Source: Mucilaginibacter_A sp041088075 (GTDB taxonomy: Bacteria; Bacteroidota; Bacteroidia; Sphingobacteriales; Sphingobacteriaceae). From it: a DNA stretch of 64,000 nucleotides. How positions within the stretch are numbered: position 1 is the stretch's first letter; every line of letters begins with the position of its first letter. Below the pieces are notes generated by a model. It worked only from the letters and a program-made list of their open reading frames with translations, was not told the DNA's origin and did no database searches. The position numbers and the translations under genes were made by a program. Shown in pieces: positions 42,922 to 52,008 of the stretch. The stretch spans positions 55,280 through 119,279 of the forward strand of contig NZ_JBGCVY010000049.1 in NCBI RefSeq assembly GCF_041088075.1, written 5' to 3'.

Positions 42922-43097
42922 TTCCGTACGGTACTATCTTCGGCCATAATAATTTTATGATTGCGTTAATGCAAACCAACATAAGCTGAGTATGTTTAAT
43001 TTTTCCTCAAAAACAATATTTCAAAACTGTTTTTATTATTAATTAATTTGAGGTTGTGGTCGATATATGGCTATCAACAATTGTTTTATTATTGATG

Positions 43098-43193
43098 ATG
43101 CTTCTTTTACCGCATAAAAATTGGCGTCTATTTTTGCGTTTCGCCAATTTTAAAAAAGCACAAACACCAATTTTTATGTGATAAAAGAAGCAT
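43098..43193. repeat. Palindromic repeat of the ATGCTTCTTTTACC family
   Basis: Arms ATGCTTCTTTTACCGCATAA (43098) and TATGTGATAAAAGAAGCAT (to 43193), extended by AAATTGGCG and CACCAATTT. An extra CGCCAATTTTAAAAAAGCAC (43142-43161) inside looks like part of a second right arm. It lies in the 42922-43410 gap between divergent wzm and the GT2 gene; no gene is seen there. Confidence 0.78.
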
Positions 43194-43410
43194 CAATAAA
43201 CTCTGAATTTATTGAACATAAGATTTTGCATTTAAACACAAGTTTGCCCTTCGCAAAAAATCAAAACCAAATTTGGGACAATGTGTTTATAGAATCTATT
43301 TGCTGAGACTGGCCGCGCGTTATTTTCCAAGCTAAAATCTATCGCCCAACAATTGACTTTCATACATTAACCAAAATACATAACCCGACTAAAAAAATGT
43401 TTACAGCAAA

Positions 43411-44343
43411 ATGAAAGCTTCTTTCGTACTGGTCAATTACAACAGGAGAGAGGAACTTCTGCTTACCATCGCAAAAACAAAACACCTAATCAAAAACAGT
43501 GTTTGGGACTATGAAATTGTGATTGTGGACAATGCATCCTCGGACGGGAGCGCAGAGGCGGTTAAAGCAAACCATTCGGATGTGGTGTTAATCGAAAACA
43601 AAGTAAACACCGGCGCGCCTGCCTGGAACCTGGGTTTTGCAAAAGCAAAGGGAGAATATTTTATCATTATTGATGATGACAGCCATGTGGTTTCGGGCTT
43701 GGACGATGCCATCAACCATTTGGATAAAAAACCCGACATCGGCATTTTAGCTTTAAATGTTATGACCGGCCCTTATACCAGCAAAGGTTGGCGCTGGAAA
43801 GACGGGCAGGACATTGTTGGTTTTATCGGTTGCGGCGCGATTTTCAGAAAATCGGTTTATGATAAAATTGGCGGTTATGCCGATTGGATTTTTTTATACG
43901 CTAACGAATGGGATTTGGGCATACGCACCATTGATGCCGGTTACCGGGTAGAATATTTTGCCAAATGTAAAGTTGATCATCGCACAAGTGCCGTGCACAG
44001 AAGCACCAAGCGGCTCAGGGTTTTATGTACCAAGCACGAATTGGGCATTATCTACAAACATTTCCCAAAATCAAGATGGAAATATTTGATCCGGGTGCTG
44101 ATCAACAATTTGAAAACATTTAAAAAAGGCGAATGGAAAGAAACCTGGTACAATATCATTGGCTTTTACGAATTTTTTAAAATGCGTAAAAACCTGACTT
44201 ATACGCCCATATCCTTAAAATCCCAAAAAATATTTATCAATCATTTTATAGGCACCAGGTTTGTGATTGCTTTTTTTTACCGGTTCCGTAAAAAGAAGGA
44301 CGATGAAGTGGTTTTGCAAAATGCTGCGGTAGCCAATCCCTAA
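43411..44343 (+). CDS. Family 2 glycosyltransferase (third paralogue)
   Basis: 310 residues; ATG at 43411. MKASFVLVNYNRREELLLTI, VDNASSDGSAEAV, NTGAPAWNLGFAKAKGEYFI, IIDDDSHVVSG, VGFIGCGAIFRKSVYDKIGG, YADWIFLYANEWDLGIRTID. It is opposite in direction to its paralogues at 39414 and 38513, with wzm-wzt between them. The C-terminal tail (KKKDDEVVLQNAAVANP) is unlike that of the others. Confidence 0.9.
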   Translation: MKASFVLVNYNRREELLLTIAKTKHLIKNSVWDYEIVIVDNASSDGSAEAVKANHSDVVLIENKVNTGAPAWNLGFAKAKGEYFIIIDDDSHVVSGLDDAINHLDKKPDIGILALNVMTGPYTSKGWRWKDGQDIVGFIGCGAIFRKSVYDKIGGYADWIFLYANEWDLGIRTIDAGYRVEYFAKCKVDHRTSAVHRSTKRLRVLCTKHELGIIYKHFPKSRWKYLIRVLINNLKTFKKGEWKETWYNIIGFYEFFKMRKNLTYTPISLKSQKIFINHFIGTRFVIAFFYRFRKKKDDEVVLQNAAVANP

Positions 44344-44427
44344 TCAAAATAAAAATGGTTGCCGGGGCCGGAGGAATTTCAGCGATGATTTAAAATCTCT
44401 GTTTAATTTTGTCCCGCCTGTTTTTAC

Positions 44428-44453
44428 ATGCTTCTTTTATGCCATTAAAATTG
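44428..44453 (+). repeat. Half-site of the ATGCTTCTTTTACC family
   Basis: ATGCTTCTTTTATGCCATTA then AAATTG; left arm only, next to the GGCTAAAGCC element. Confidence 0.65.
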
Positions 44454-44462
44454 GGCTTGTGG

Positions 44463-44646
44463 TTTTGGCTAAAGCCAATTCTTGTTCCCTTTATCCACGG
44501 CCTAAAGGCCGTGGCAATGAATAAAAAGCATTGTGCTGTAGGGTTTTTTATCAGCAGGTGAAAAAGGATTTGTAAAACGAGGCTGCTCAATTGCCACGGC
44601 CTTTAGGCCGTGGAATAAGTAAATTTAGGTTTGGCTTTAGCCAAAA
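44463..44646. repeat. GGCTAAAGCC / CCACGGCCTAAAGGCC inverted repeat
   Basis: TTTTGGCTAAAGCCAA (44463) and CCACGGCCTAAAGGCCGTGG (44495-44514) are mirrored by CCACGGCCTTTAGGCCGTGG (44594-44613) and TTGGCTTTAGCCAAAA (44630 on). Second member of the family seen at 9752. It fills the gap 44344-44697. Confidence 0.78.
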
Positions 44647-44697
44647 TAATACTGAAAGAAATTTAAAAAGGTTCTAAACAGCGGCCGACAAAACTCC

Positions 44698-45801
44698 TTA
44701 ACTGTTCGCAAATACTTCCACATGCTCATCGGCAACTTTTTCCCAATTAAAAACACTTAACGCGCGGTGCTGTGCTTTTTCGGCCAAGGCCAGCATTTCG
44801 GGATAATGCGTTTCGCTGTAATTGATTTGTTCGGTCAGCGAAGCAATGTTTCCTTTTTTAAATTTACGAGCGGTATCTAAAACGGCATATTCATTCTCTT
44901 CTATATCACTCACAATCAGCGGAACATTCAAGCCCATCACGGTCAAAACGATCGGTGAAAGCCCTTCCACATCCGAAGGTTGAATGTAACAATAAGCATT
45001 TTTGATCAGCGCATTTACTTCATCGCCATAAATGTAGCCCGGAAACAAAACCTGGTTGTTGGCCAAGTCCTGCAATTTTTGTTCGTAAGGAGAAGGGTTT
45101 GGCGAACCACCGATCAACACTAATTTTTTGCTGGTGTTGGCATTGATAAAAGCCGGGATTAAATAATGCAAACCTTTATCAGGAATAAACCGGCCGATAA
45201 ATAAATAATATTCGCCTTTTTGCAGGTTGTTTTTTTCGAGGATGTTTGTTGGCCCTTCTGCCATTTCAACTTCGCTGCCAAAAGGGATAAATTTGAACTG
45301 TTTTTTGAATTTATCTTCAAAAAGTTTTTTGGCGATGACGTTATCAAAGATGACTTCGTTGGGCAAATGCGCCGTTACAAAAGCTGAAAAGCGCAAATAC
45401 AGCTTGGCGTACCAGGGCCATTTGTCGCGTTTCCAATCCACGCCATCCTGGCTGATAAATACTTTTTTGCCGAACAAACGGAGCGGCAGGGCCCAAATGC
45501 TGTTCCCGCCGTTTTGGATGTGGACAATATCGGCCGTGTTATGAAAAATAATATCGAAAGTGCAGCGGAAAGAGTGCCAAAGCGTATCAAAACCTTTTTT
45601 ACTGGTTGTTTTGATGGTTTTTATTTTAACGCCTTTGTATTCTTTTACATCAACAAAAACATTTGGATAACGCCTGTTGTAGCCAACCACGCTGTGCCCG
45701 CGTTTTACCAGTCTCGGAAATAATTCTATGGCAAATTTATCGGCCCCGGCTGCGCCGGTTGCAGGCGGGATTGACCGGAAACCAAAAGCTGCGATACGCA
45801 T
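44698..45801 (-). CDS. Family 4 glycosyltransferase
   Basis: 367 residues; ATG at 45801. RIAAFGFRSIPPATGAAGAD then KFAIELFPRLVKRGH at the start resembles the DUF1972/GT4 rhamnosyl- or glucosyl-transferase type; IVHIQNGGNSIWALPLRLFG, EYYLFIGRFIPDKGLHYLI and QPSDVEGLSPIVLTVMGLNVP follow. The E(x7)E pair is less regular here (EGLSPIVLTV). It lies 13 bases after the reductase gene, in one transcript with it. Confidence 0.88.
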   Translation of the reverse strand: MRIAAFGFRSIPPATGAAGADKFAIELFPRLVKRGHSVVGYNRRYPNVFVDVKEYKGVKIKTIKTTSKKGFDTLWHSFRCTFDIIFHNTADIVHIQNGGNSIWALPLRLFGKKVFISQDGVDWKRDKWPWYAKLYLRFSAFVTAHLPNEVIFDNVIAKKLFEDKFKKQFKFIPFGSEVEMAEGPTNILEKNNLQKGEYYLFIGRFIPDKGLHYLIPAFINANTSKKLVLIGGSPNPSPYEQKLQDLANNQVLFPGYIYGDEVNALIKNAYCYIQPSDVEGLSPIVLTVMGLNVPLIVSDIEENEYAVLDTARKFKKGNIASLTEQINYSETHYPEMLALAEKAQHRALSVFNWEKVADEHVEVFANS

Positions 45802-45814
45802 CGGAAGAGTAGAT

Positions 45815-46756
45815 TTATAAGGTAGTACTTAGTTCTTTTATGGCAGTAATTTTTCCGTCCAGATAGCTGGTATAATAATCGTCAATGTATTCTTTTAAAG
45901 CCACTTTCCAATCGCGCATGATGTTCATGTTGCGCAGCTCGAGTTTGCGGTTGATCAGGCGTTCCGAAGTTGGCCGCGGCGCAAAATAAGTATCTTTAAA
46001 ATAGCTGGAATTTACTTCGTGGAAAGTAACGTCGTGTTCCAAACCTAAAATTTTAACCAGTTCTTGTGCCACTTCGATGCGGCTTGTTTCGCCGTTGCAA
46101 ACCAGATTGTACAGTCCCCAGTATTCTTTCTCGATCAGTAATTTAACGTTCTTGGCAAAATCCACCGTAAAAGTTGGCGTGCCGTCCTTGTCGTTTACAA
46201 TGTGCAAATCGCGTTTTCCGCTTGCCAGTTGCTTGATGAGTTTATTGATGAACTTCTTGTCTTTGTCCGGTCCGCCGCCCATCATCCAGCCGGCGCGGCA
46301 AATGATGTAACGTTTCGCATTTTCGCGCACATAACGTTCGCCCATGTATTTGGAACGTGCATAATGGCCAAGCGGGTTTGGTTCGTCCCAATCGTCGTAA
46401 AAATCTTTTTTGCCGTCAAAAATCCCGGCGGTGCTGATGTATAGCATCGGAATGTTTAACTGGTTGGCGATCATGACCGCGTTTTCTACAGAAGTAGTGT
46501 TGGTGAGGTAAGTATCTTCTAAATTGAGTTCGCAAAATTCCAGATCGGTATAAGCGCCCAGGTGGAAAAGGTAATCAGGCTTAAAATCTTCTACGTCTTT
46601 TTTGTACAGGTCGAAGTTGCGGAAATCTAAAAAGCTGAGCCATTTTTCATTTACATCCTTATCTGTACATTTAATTTGGTATTCGTTTTTAAAGATGCGG
46701 TAAAAAGCCTCGCCCAGCATCCCACCCGCACCCGCAATGTAAATTTTCTTCTTCAT
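45815..46756 (-). CDS. RmlD-like NAD(P)-dependent nucleotide-sugar reductase
   Basis: 313 residues; ATG at 46756. Short-chain dehydrogenase fold with GAGGMLGEAFYRIF (residues 9-22), HLGAYTDLEFCE, YISTAGIFDGKKD, and the Tyr-xxx-Lys pair in YARSKYMGERYV. Closest in pattern to dTDP-4-dehydrorhamnose reductase (RmlD). RmlA, RmlB and RmlC are not in this window, so the donor nucleotide sugar is uncertain. Likely substrate: a 4-keto-6-deoxyhexose nucleotide. Confidence 0.82.
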   Translation of the reverse strand: MKKKIYIAGAGGMLGEAFYRIFKNEYQIKCTDKDVNEKWLSFLDFRNFDLYKKDVEDFKPDYLFHLGAYTDLEFCELNLEDTYLTNTTSVENAVMIANQLNIPMLYISTAGIFDGKKDFYDDWDEPNPLGHYARSKYMGERYVRENAKRYIICRAGWMMGGGPDKDKKFINKLIKQLASGKRDLHIVNDKDGTPTFTVDFAKNVKLLIEKEYWGLYNLVCNGETSRIEVAQELVKILGLEHDVTFHEVNSSYFKDTYFAPRPTSERLINRKLELRNMNIMRDWKVALKEYIDDYYTSYLDGKITAIKELSTTL

Positions 46757-46951
46757 ATGGTCGTTTTAGCTATCGTGGCTAAATATTTAGATGTTATTGA
46801 ACAGCAGCAGGACTTATCATTATCAGTTACACCTTAGCTCCAAAAGTAACTTTTTTTGCCTCAAACCAGAACATTTTTTTAAAAGACAGTTAATTTTAAG
46901 ATCTGAAATTATTTTAAAACTTTCCAAATTCAATTGTCCGAAAAACTTTGC

Positions 46952-47024
46952 ATGCTTCTTTTACCCCTTGTTTTTTATTCAGCTAAAAAAGCACTCACCA
47001 ATTTTATACGTGTAAAAGAAGCAT
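46952..47024. repeat. Palindromic repeat of the ATGCTTCTTTTACC family, decayed left arm
   Basis: ATGCTTCTTTTACCCCTTG (46952) and CACCAATTTTATACGTGTAA then AAGAAGCAT (to 47023). The left arm lacks the inner TATAAAAATTGGTG. It is the only feature I see in the 46757-47231 gap between divergent genes. Confidence 0.72.
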
Positions 47025-47231
47025 TGGTTACACTTACTGCAAACAAATTAATAGATCAACCTAATTTATACGGGCAGCTTTGGCTTTTGTTTAGTTTAAT
47101 CCAACTTAAAAATTTACGCCGGTGCTTTCTCCGGTAAATTAAACCGACTGAAAAAAAGAACATCCTTGAATAAATATTTAACTTTGGCCTATTTCTTCTT
47201 CCAACTTTAAGAAGTGAGTTAACAGACAAAA

Positions 47232-48317
47232 ATGAAGGTAGCATTTATTACGAGACTAAACTTATATAAAATAGCCGGGGGCGATACCGTACAAATTGAA
47301 CAAACCGCACGAAGGCTGGTTGATTTGGGTGTTGAAGTTGATATACTGCGCTCAGTAGATGCGATACCTTATGAAAAGTATGACCTACTGCATTTTTTTG
47401 GCATCCCGCGCCCGGCAGATATGGTTTACCACAGCAAAAGGTCTAAACTTCCGTTTGTGGTATCAACTATTTATTGCACTTATGGCGATTATTATAAGTA
47501 CAACAGAAAAGGCATTGGCGTTTTTTTTTCCCGCTTGCCAACAGACAGGATGGAATATTTTAAAACGATTGCCCGTTGGCTGGTAGGAAAAGACCATTTT
47601 CCGAGCCTGAAATATTTGCTGACCGGCCAGCGCAAAAGTGTGATCGAAGTACTGGAAACGGCAGGTTTTATCCTGCCAAATTCTTATTCAGAATTAAAGC
47701 GGCTAAAAGAAGTATATACCGGCAAGGTTAAATCTATGGTAGTTACCAACGGCATCAACCCGGAAAAATTTCCCTACAATCCTGAGATTCCAAAAGATGA
47801 AAACCTGGTTATTTGTGTCGGCCGTATCGAAAACCGAAAGAACCAGCTTAATTTGATCAAGGCTTTAAACAATACTAAATATAAACTTGTGCTGATTGGC
47901 GCACCTTCGGCCAACCAGTTGGATTATTACCAGGAGTGCATGGCAACGGCTGCATCCAACGTAACTTTTTTAAACCGCGTGCCGCATGAGGATTTGGTGA
48001 AATATTATCAACTGGCCAAAGTACATGTGCTGGCCAGTTGGTTTGAAACAACCGGCTTAAGCTCGTTGGAAGCGGCCATTATGCGCTGCAATTTGGTCAT
48101 CACAGAAAAAGGGGACACGCGCGAGTACTTTGGCAATGATGCTTTTTATTGTAAGCCTGAAAACCCGGAAAGCATTAAAGCAGCGGTAGAACGTGCAAGT
48201 GCAGCAGCCTTTCCTGAACATCTGGCAGAAAAAATATTGACCTCGCACACTTGGAAAAAGGCCGCAGAACAAACTTTGGAAGCTTATGAGGCATTACTGG
48301 CTGGCCATCAACAATGA
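47232..48317 (+). CDS. Family 4 glycosyltransferase
   Basis: 361 residues; ATG at 47232. MKVAFITRLNLYKIAGGDTV, VTNGINPEKFPYNPEIPKDE, LVICVGRIENRKNQLNLIKA (start of the C-lobe), and WFETTGLSSLEAAIMRCNLV with the E(x7)E pair. It lies upstream of the SLBB export gene on the plus strand. An octamer fitting the Bacteroidota -7 element, TAACTTTG, occurs at 47179-47186, but no clear -33 element precedes it. Confidence 0.9.
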   Translation: MKVAFITRLNLYKIAGGDTVQIEQTARRLVDLGVEVDILRSVDAIPYEKYDLLHFFGIPRPADMVYHSKRSKLPFVVSTIYCTYGDYYKYNRKGIGVFFSRLPTDRMEYFKTIARWLVGKDHFPSLKYLLTGQRKSVIEVLETAGFILPNSYSELKRLKEVYTGKVKSMVVTNGINPEKFPYNPEIPKDENLVICVGRIENRKNQLNLIKALNNTKYKLVLIGAPSANQLDYYQECMATAASNVTFLNRVPHEDLVKYYQLAKVHVLASWFETTGLSSLEAAIMRCNLVITEKGDTREYFGNDAFYCKPENPESIKAAVERASAAAFPEHLAEKILTSHTWKKAAEQTLEAYEALLAGHQQ

Positions 48318-48342
48318 ACCATAAACCATCAGCTTCCCTACT

Positions 48343-48367
48343 GTTTTTACCGGCATAAAAGAAGCAT
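48343..48367. repeat. Right half of the palindromic repeat
   Basis: GTTTTTACCGGCATAAAAGA then AGCAT; right arm only, just after the GT4 stop. Confidence 0.6.
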
Positions 48368-48432
48368 CGGCAAAAATACTTTCCCTGCTAAATTCCGGTT
48401 TTTAACCATGGGTTTTCACCGATTTAAAATTT

Positions 48433-48440
48433 TAGATTTG
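48433..48440 (+). promoter_or_regulatory. Possible promoter -7 element for the SLBB export operon
   Basis: TAGATTTG fits the Bacteroidota TAnnTTTG element, 28 bases before the ATG at 48469. A weak TTTTC lies at 48413-48417, about 15 bases upstream, in place of the -33 TTG. Confidence 0.35.
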
Positions 48441-48468
48441 CACCGCTCAATTTAACATCAATTTGTAC

Positions 48469-50808
48469 ATGCGCATTAAATACCTGCTTTGTTTATTTTT
48501 TTTCGGTTTGATCTTTTTTGCAAAACACGCTTCGGCCCAAAGTATGTCTATGAGCGACCCTTCAACCATCAAAGTAAGCCAGCTAAGCGACGACCAAATA
48601 ACACAAGCCTGGAAAAAATTGCAGGACTCGGGCATTTCCGAGCAAGACGCGTATAAGCTGTTGGCGCAAAGAGGCATGCCCGCAACGGAAGTGGAAGAAT
48701 TGAAAAACCGCGTTACTTTGTTAGGGCTCAACAAAAAAACACCGATAAAAACAGCATCGTCCGCAGAGAAAAAAAACATAGATTTTTCCAGAAGTATCAA
48801 CGATAGTGTTTCGGTGCCGAAACCGGTCAAGCCTTTGCCGCCGCTTGCCGCCGCACCGGTTTTAAATGTTTATGGAACTGATTTTTTTAACCAGGCCGCC
48901 ATCAGGTTTGAACCCAACTTTAACGTGGCCACGCCAAAAGGCTATGTTTTGGGGCCGGGCGATGAAGTGATTGTATTGGTAACCGGTTTAAACGAAAGCA
49001 GCGTGCGTACCAAGATCAGCCCCGAAGGTAATTTGCAAATCCCTTACGCCGGCATTGTTTATGTAAATGGGTTTACGATTGAACAGGCCACCAGTTTGAT
49101 CAGGAATAAAATGACGAAAGTTTACCCGGCCTTGCGTTCGGGACAAACCCAATTAACCGTAAACCTGGGCAATACACGCAGCATCAAAATTACAATCGTT
49201 GGCGAAGTAAAAACGCCCGGCACTTATACGCTCTCCTCTTTGGCCACTTTGTTTAATGCTTTGTACAATTCGGGCGGGCCAAACGCCAATGGTTCGTTGC
49301 GGTATATTGAATTGATTAGAAATAACAAATCTTATAAAACCGTTGATTTTTACACCTTTTTACAGAGAGGTTTGCTGGATGGAAACGTTCGTTTGGAAGA
49401 CCAGGATGTCATCCGAATTCCGGTTTACAAAAAACGTGTTGGCATCAGCGGCGAGGTTAAAAGGCCTGCAATTTATGAACTGAAGGAAACCGAACAGTTA
49501 GACGATTTGATCCGTTATGCTGGCGGCTACACCGATATTGCTTATAAAGGCATTGCAAAAGTGGATCAGATTAATACATTGGAACGCGAAGTAAAAGATG
49601 TGCCGGCCAATCTGTTTTCTAATTACATTCCTCACAATGGTGATCTGGTTCAAATCGGTGCAATCACTAATCGCTACACCAACCGTATTACTTTGGAAGG
49701 TGCAGTTTATCGCCCCGGAACTTACGAATTAACAGCCGGTTTTACGCTGGCCGAACTGTTAAAAACAGCACAAGGCTTAAAACCGGAAGCTTATATGGAA
49801 CGCGGCTACATCAAAAGAACTTTGCCTAATTTAGAAAAAGATTTTATCGCTTTTAAGCCAAGTGATATTATCAGCGGTAAAAACGATGTGCCGCTTTTGC
49901 GTGATGATTCCGTCATCGTTCAAGATCGTACGGCTTTCACTTCAAACCAAAAAATTACGGTAAACGGTTACGTTAGGCGGCCTTCTATTTTAACCTTTCG
50001 AAAAGGCATCAAATTAGCGGATGCAATTGCAATGGCTGGTGGTTTTAACGAAGAAGCTGCCGATCATCATGTGGAGATTTCAAGAATTATCAAGAATGAA
50101 TCGGACAGCGTGGCCAACCAGTTGGTCAGTACTTTTATCGTAAATATGGACGATAAAAACAGTAGTCAGGATGTAGAATTGCAGCCGCTGGATTATATCA
50201 ATGTGCCGCGTTTGGTCAATTACCGTTCGCTGGGCAATGTGAGCGTTAAAGGTGAAGTTTTGTTTCCCGGAGATTATGCCGTGCAAAAAAGGGACGAAAC
50301 AGCCACCGACTTTTTGAAAAGAGCTGGCGGCATAACGCCTTATGGTTCTGTTGAAAACACGCAAGTTTATAGAAATGGCGTACGTGTAAACTTAGAACTG
50401 GCTGCTAAAAACGCCGACCGCAAGAACAACAAAAACATGGTTTTACTGCCGGGCGACAGTGTTTTTGTGCCTCGCGTAATTTCTTATGTAGAAGTTTCGG
50501 GCGCAGTAAATAACCCGCAATTCGTTAGTTACAACGGCCGCCGGTTTAGATATTACATCAATTCGGCAGCAGGCCTTACCGAAAATGCACGGCTAAAAGG
50601 AGCATATATCAAATATCCGGATGGGCTGAACCGCCCGGTCAGGCATTTTTTATTCTTCCGCAATTACCCATCTGTAAAACCGGGAAGTAAAATTATCGTT
50701 CCCGTAAAAACGCCGAAAGCGCTTAAAATAGGGTTTGGCGATTTGGCTGTAATTATTGCCCCGGTGCTTACTGCCTTAGTTAGTTTATTTGCCATTTTAC
50801 ATAAATAA
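48469..50808 (+). CDS. Polysaccharide export outer-membrane-type protein with multiple SLBB domains
   Basis: Wza-like channel or periplasmic export protein. 779 residues from ATG 48469 (MRIKYLLCLFFFGLIFFAKH); a TTG two codons up is less likely. Signal peptide ending ASAQS. A helical N-part (SDDQITQAWKKLQDSGISEQ) comes first. A 'Poly_export' domain about residues 145-240 begins FNVATPKGYVLGPGDEVIVL and contains SPEGNLQIPYAGIVYVNG. Several SLBB/grasp domains follow with VGEVKTPGTYTL, ISGEVKRPAIYEL, LEGAVYRPGTYEL, VNGYVRRPSILTF, VKGEVLFPGDYAV and VSGAVNNPQFVSY. The C-terminal helix is LAVIIAPVLTALVSLFAIL. This long multi-SLBB form is the usual Bacteroidota version. The Wzz-like gene starts three bases downstream. 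Confidence 0.9.
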   Translation: MRIKYLLCLFFFGLIFFAKHASAQSMSMSDPSTIKVSQLSDDQITQAWKKLQDSGISEQDAYKLLAQRGMPATEVEELKNRVTLLGLNKKTPIKTASSAEKKNIDFSRSINDSVSVPKPVKPLPPLAAAPVLNVYGTDFFNQAAIRFEPNFNVATPKGYVLGPGDEVIVLVTGLNESSVRTKISPEGNLQIPYAGIVYVNGFTIEQATSLIRNKMTKVYPALRSGQTQLTVNLGNTRSIKITIVGEVKTPGTYTLSSLATLFNALYNSGGPNANGSLRYIELIRNNKSYKTVDFYTFLQRGLLDGNVRLEDQDVIRIPVYKKRVGISGEVKRPAIYELKETEQLDDLIRYAGGYTDIAYKGIAKVDQINTLEREVKDVPANLFSNYIPHNGDLVQIGAITNRYTNRITLEGAVYRPGTYELTAGFTLAELLKTAQGLKPEAYMERGYIKRTLPNLEKDFIAFKPSDIISGKNDVPLLRDDSVIVQDRTAFTSNQKITVNGYVRRPSILTFRKGIKLADAIAMAGGFNEEAADHHVEISRIIKNESDSVANQLVSTFIVNMDDKNSSQDVELQPLDYINVPRLVNYRSLGNVSVKGEVLFPGDYAVQKRDETATDFLKRAGGITPYGSVENTQVYRNGVRVNLELAAKNADRKNNKNMVLLPGDSVFVPRVISYVEVSGAVNNPQFVSYNGRRFRYYINSAAGLTENARLKGAYIKYPDGLNRPVRHFLFFRNYPSVKPGSKIIVPVKTPKALKIGFGDLAVIIAPVLTALVSLFAILHK

Positions 50809-50810
50809 AC

Positions 50811-51881
50811 ATGAACCAGGAACCGGCCTACCCATATGAACCAGAATTTTCTTTCAACAAACTGCTGGTTGACCGTATCAACGACGTTAAATATGTGCTG
50901 CAGTTTAAAAAAACGCTGGCTTTGGTTTTAATTGCCGGTGCTTTGCTTGGCGCTTTAACCGCATGGCGTTGGACGCCAACTTATACCGCACGCTTAACTT
51001 TTGTGGTGGATGATGCAAAATCGGGAGGCGGCGCAGGCGGGTTGGCTTCTTTGGCCGGACAATTTGGTTTTAACCTGGATGGATTGGGCGGCGCAAGCGG
51101 CGTTTTGGCCGGGGATAATGTGCAGGAATTGATCAAAAGCCAGAAGCTAATCAAAAAAACTTTGTTGACGCCTTATGACAGCACGCAAACCCTGGCCGAC
51201 CGTTATGCCGCGGTTTATAAGCTGGATAAAAAATGGTTGAAGTATAGCCCCAATGGCAAAACTGTCCGTTTTCCTGCGGATGACAAACATAACACCCGCC
51301 TGCAAGACAGTTTGCTGCATGAAATGACCACCATGATTTTAGGCGGAGAATTCGGTATTGCCAAAACGGATAAAAAATTAGGTTTTTTTGAAGTGAACAC
51401 TACCATGCGCGATGAAAAACTGGCGATGCTTTTTTGTACAAGGATGATTCGGCAGTCCACCGATTTTTTTATCAGCACCAAAACCAAACGGTTGCGGAAC
51501 AATGTGAACCGTTTGCAGCACCGTGCCGATAGTATTGGCCAAATCCTTAACCGCAAAACTTACGCTGCTTCCGCTGCCAACCAAAGTTTGTTGGACCTTA
51601 ACCCGGCCTACACCACTGCCAACGCCAATGTGGATATCCGCGAACGCGATAAAATAGTTTTGTCCACTATTTTTTCTGAAACGGTCAAAAATTTGGAATC
51701 GAGCAAAACGATGCTGGCCCAGGAAACGCCAACCGTACAAGTGGTAGACGAGCCGGAACTTCCTTTAAAGAAAAACCGGCTGAAATATTCGATCGGGATT
51801 TTGACCGGCATTCTCCTTTCCGGGATATTGTTCAGCTTTTATGTGTTGCTGTCGCGCAAAACAGTTAAAAAAGTTGTTTAA
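50811..51881 (+). CDS. Wzz-like chain-length/co-polymerase protein without kinase domain
   Basis: 356 residues; ATG at 50811, two bases after the SLBB stop. An N-terminal membrane helix (KTLALVLIAGALLGALTAW, residues about 39-57) precedes a Wzz-type periplasmic domain (PTYTARLTFVVDDAKSGG, GDNVQELIKSQKLIKKTLL). A second helix near the end (YSIGILTGILLSGILFSFYV) is followed by a short basic tail. No Walker motifs or tyrosine cluster follow, so the autokinase domain of Wzc-type proteins is absent. It probably governs chain length together with one of the Wzy-like proteins. Confidence 0.88.
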   Translation: MNQEPAYPYEPEFSFNKLLVDRINDVKYVLQFKKTLALVLIAGALLGALTAWRWTPTYTARLTFVVDDAKSGGGAGGLASLAGQFGFNLDGLGGASGVLAGDNVQELIKSQKLIKKTLLTPYDSTQTLADRYAAVYKLDKKWLKYSPNGKTVRFPADDKHNTRLQDSLLHEMTTMILGGEFGIAKTDKKLGFFEVNTTMRDEKLAMLFCTRMIRQSTDFFISTKTKRLRNNVNRLQHRADSIGQILNRKTYAASAANQSLLDLNPAYTTANANVDIRERDKIVLSTIFSETVKNLESSKTMLAQETPTVQVVDEPELPLKKNRLKYSIGILTGILLSGILFSFYVLLSRKTVKKVV

Positions 51882-52008
51882 ACTTATTTTCGGATGCTTC
51901 TTTTATCGGGTAAAAATTAGGCTCATCCCGCTGATTTGTTTTAGAGGGAAATGATTTGATGGCCATTGTAAATAATCCTGTTCCAACAAAAACAAAAGTT
52001 TAAACAAT
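51873..52008. repeat. Partial palindromic repeat (left arm plus both outer ends)
   Basis: Left arm ATGCTTCTTTTATCGGGTAA (51893) then AAATTAG. The outer TTGTTTAAAC (51873) and GTTTAAACAA (about 51999) are inverted, but the inner right arm has been lost. It lies between the convergent Wzz-like and Wzi-like genes. Confidence 0.65.

Noticed and set aside
47703..47716. CTAAAAGAAGTATA in the GT4 gene at 47232
   Set aside because: Two differences from the core motif; not counted as a copy.
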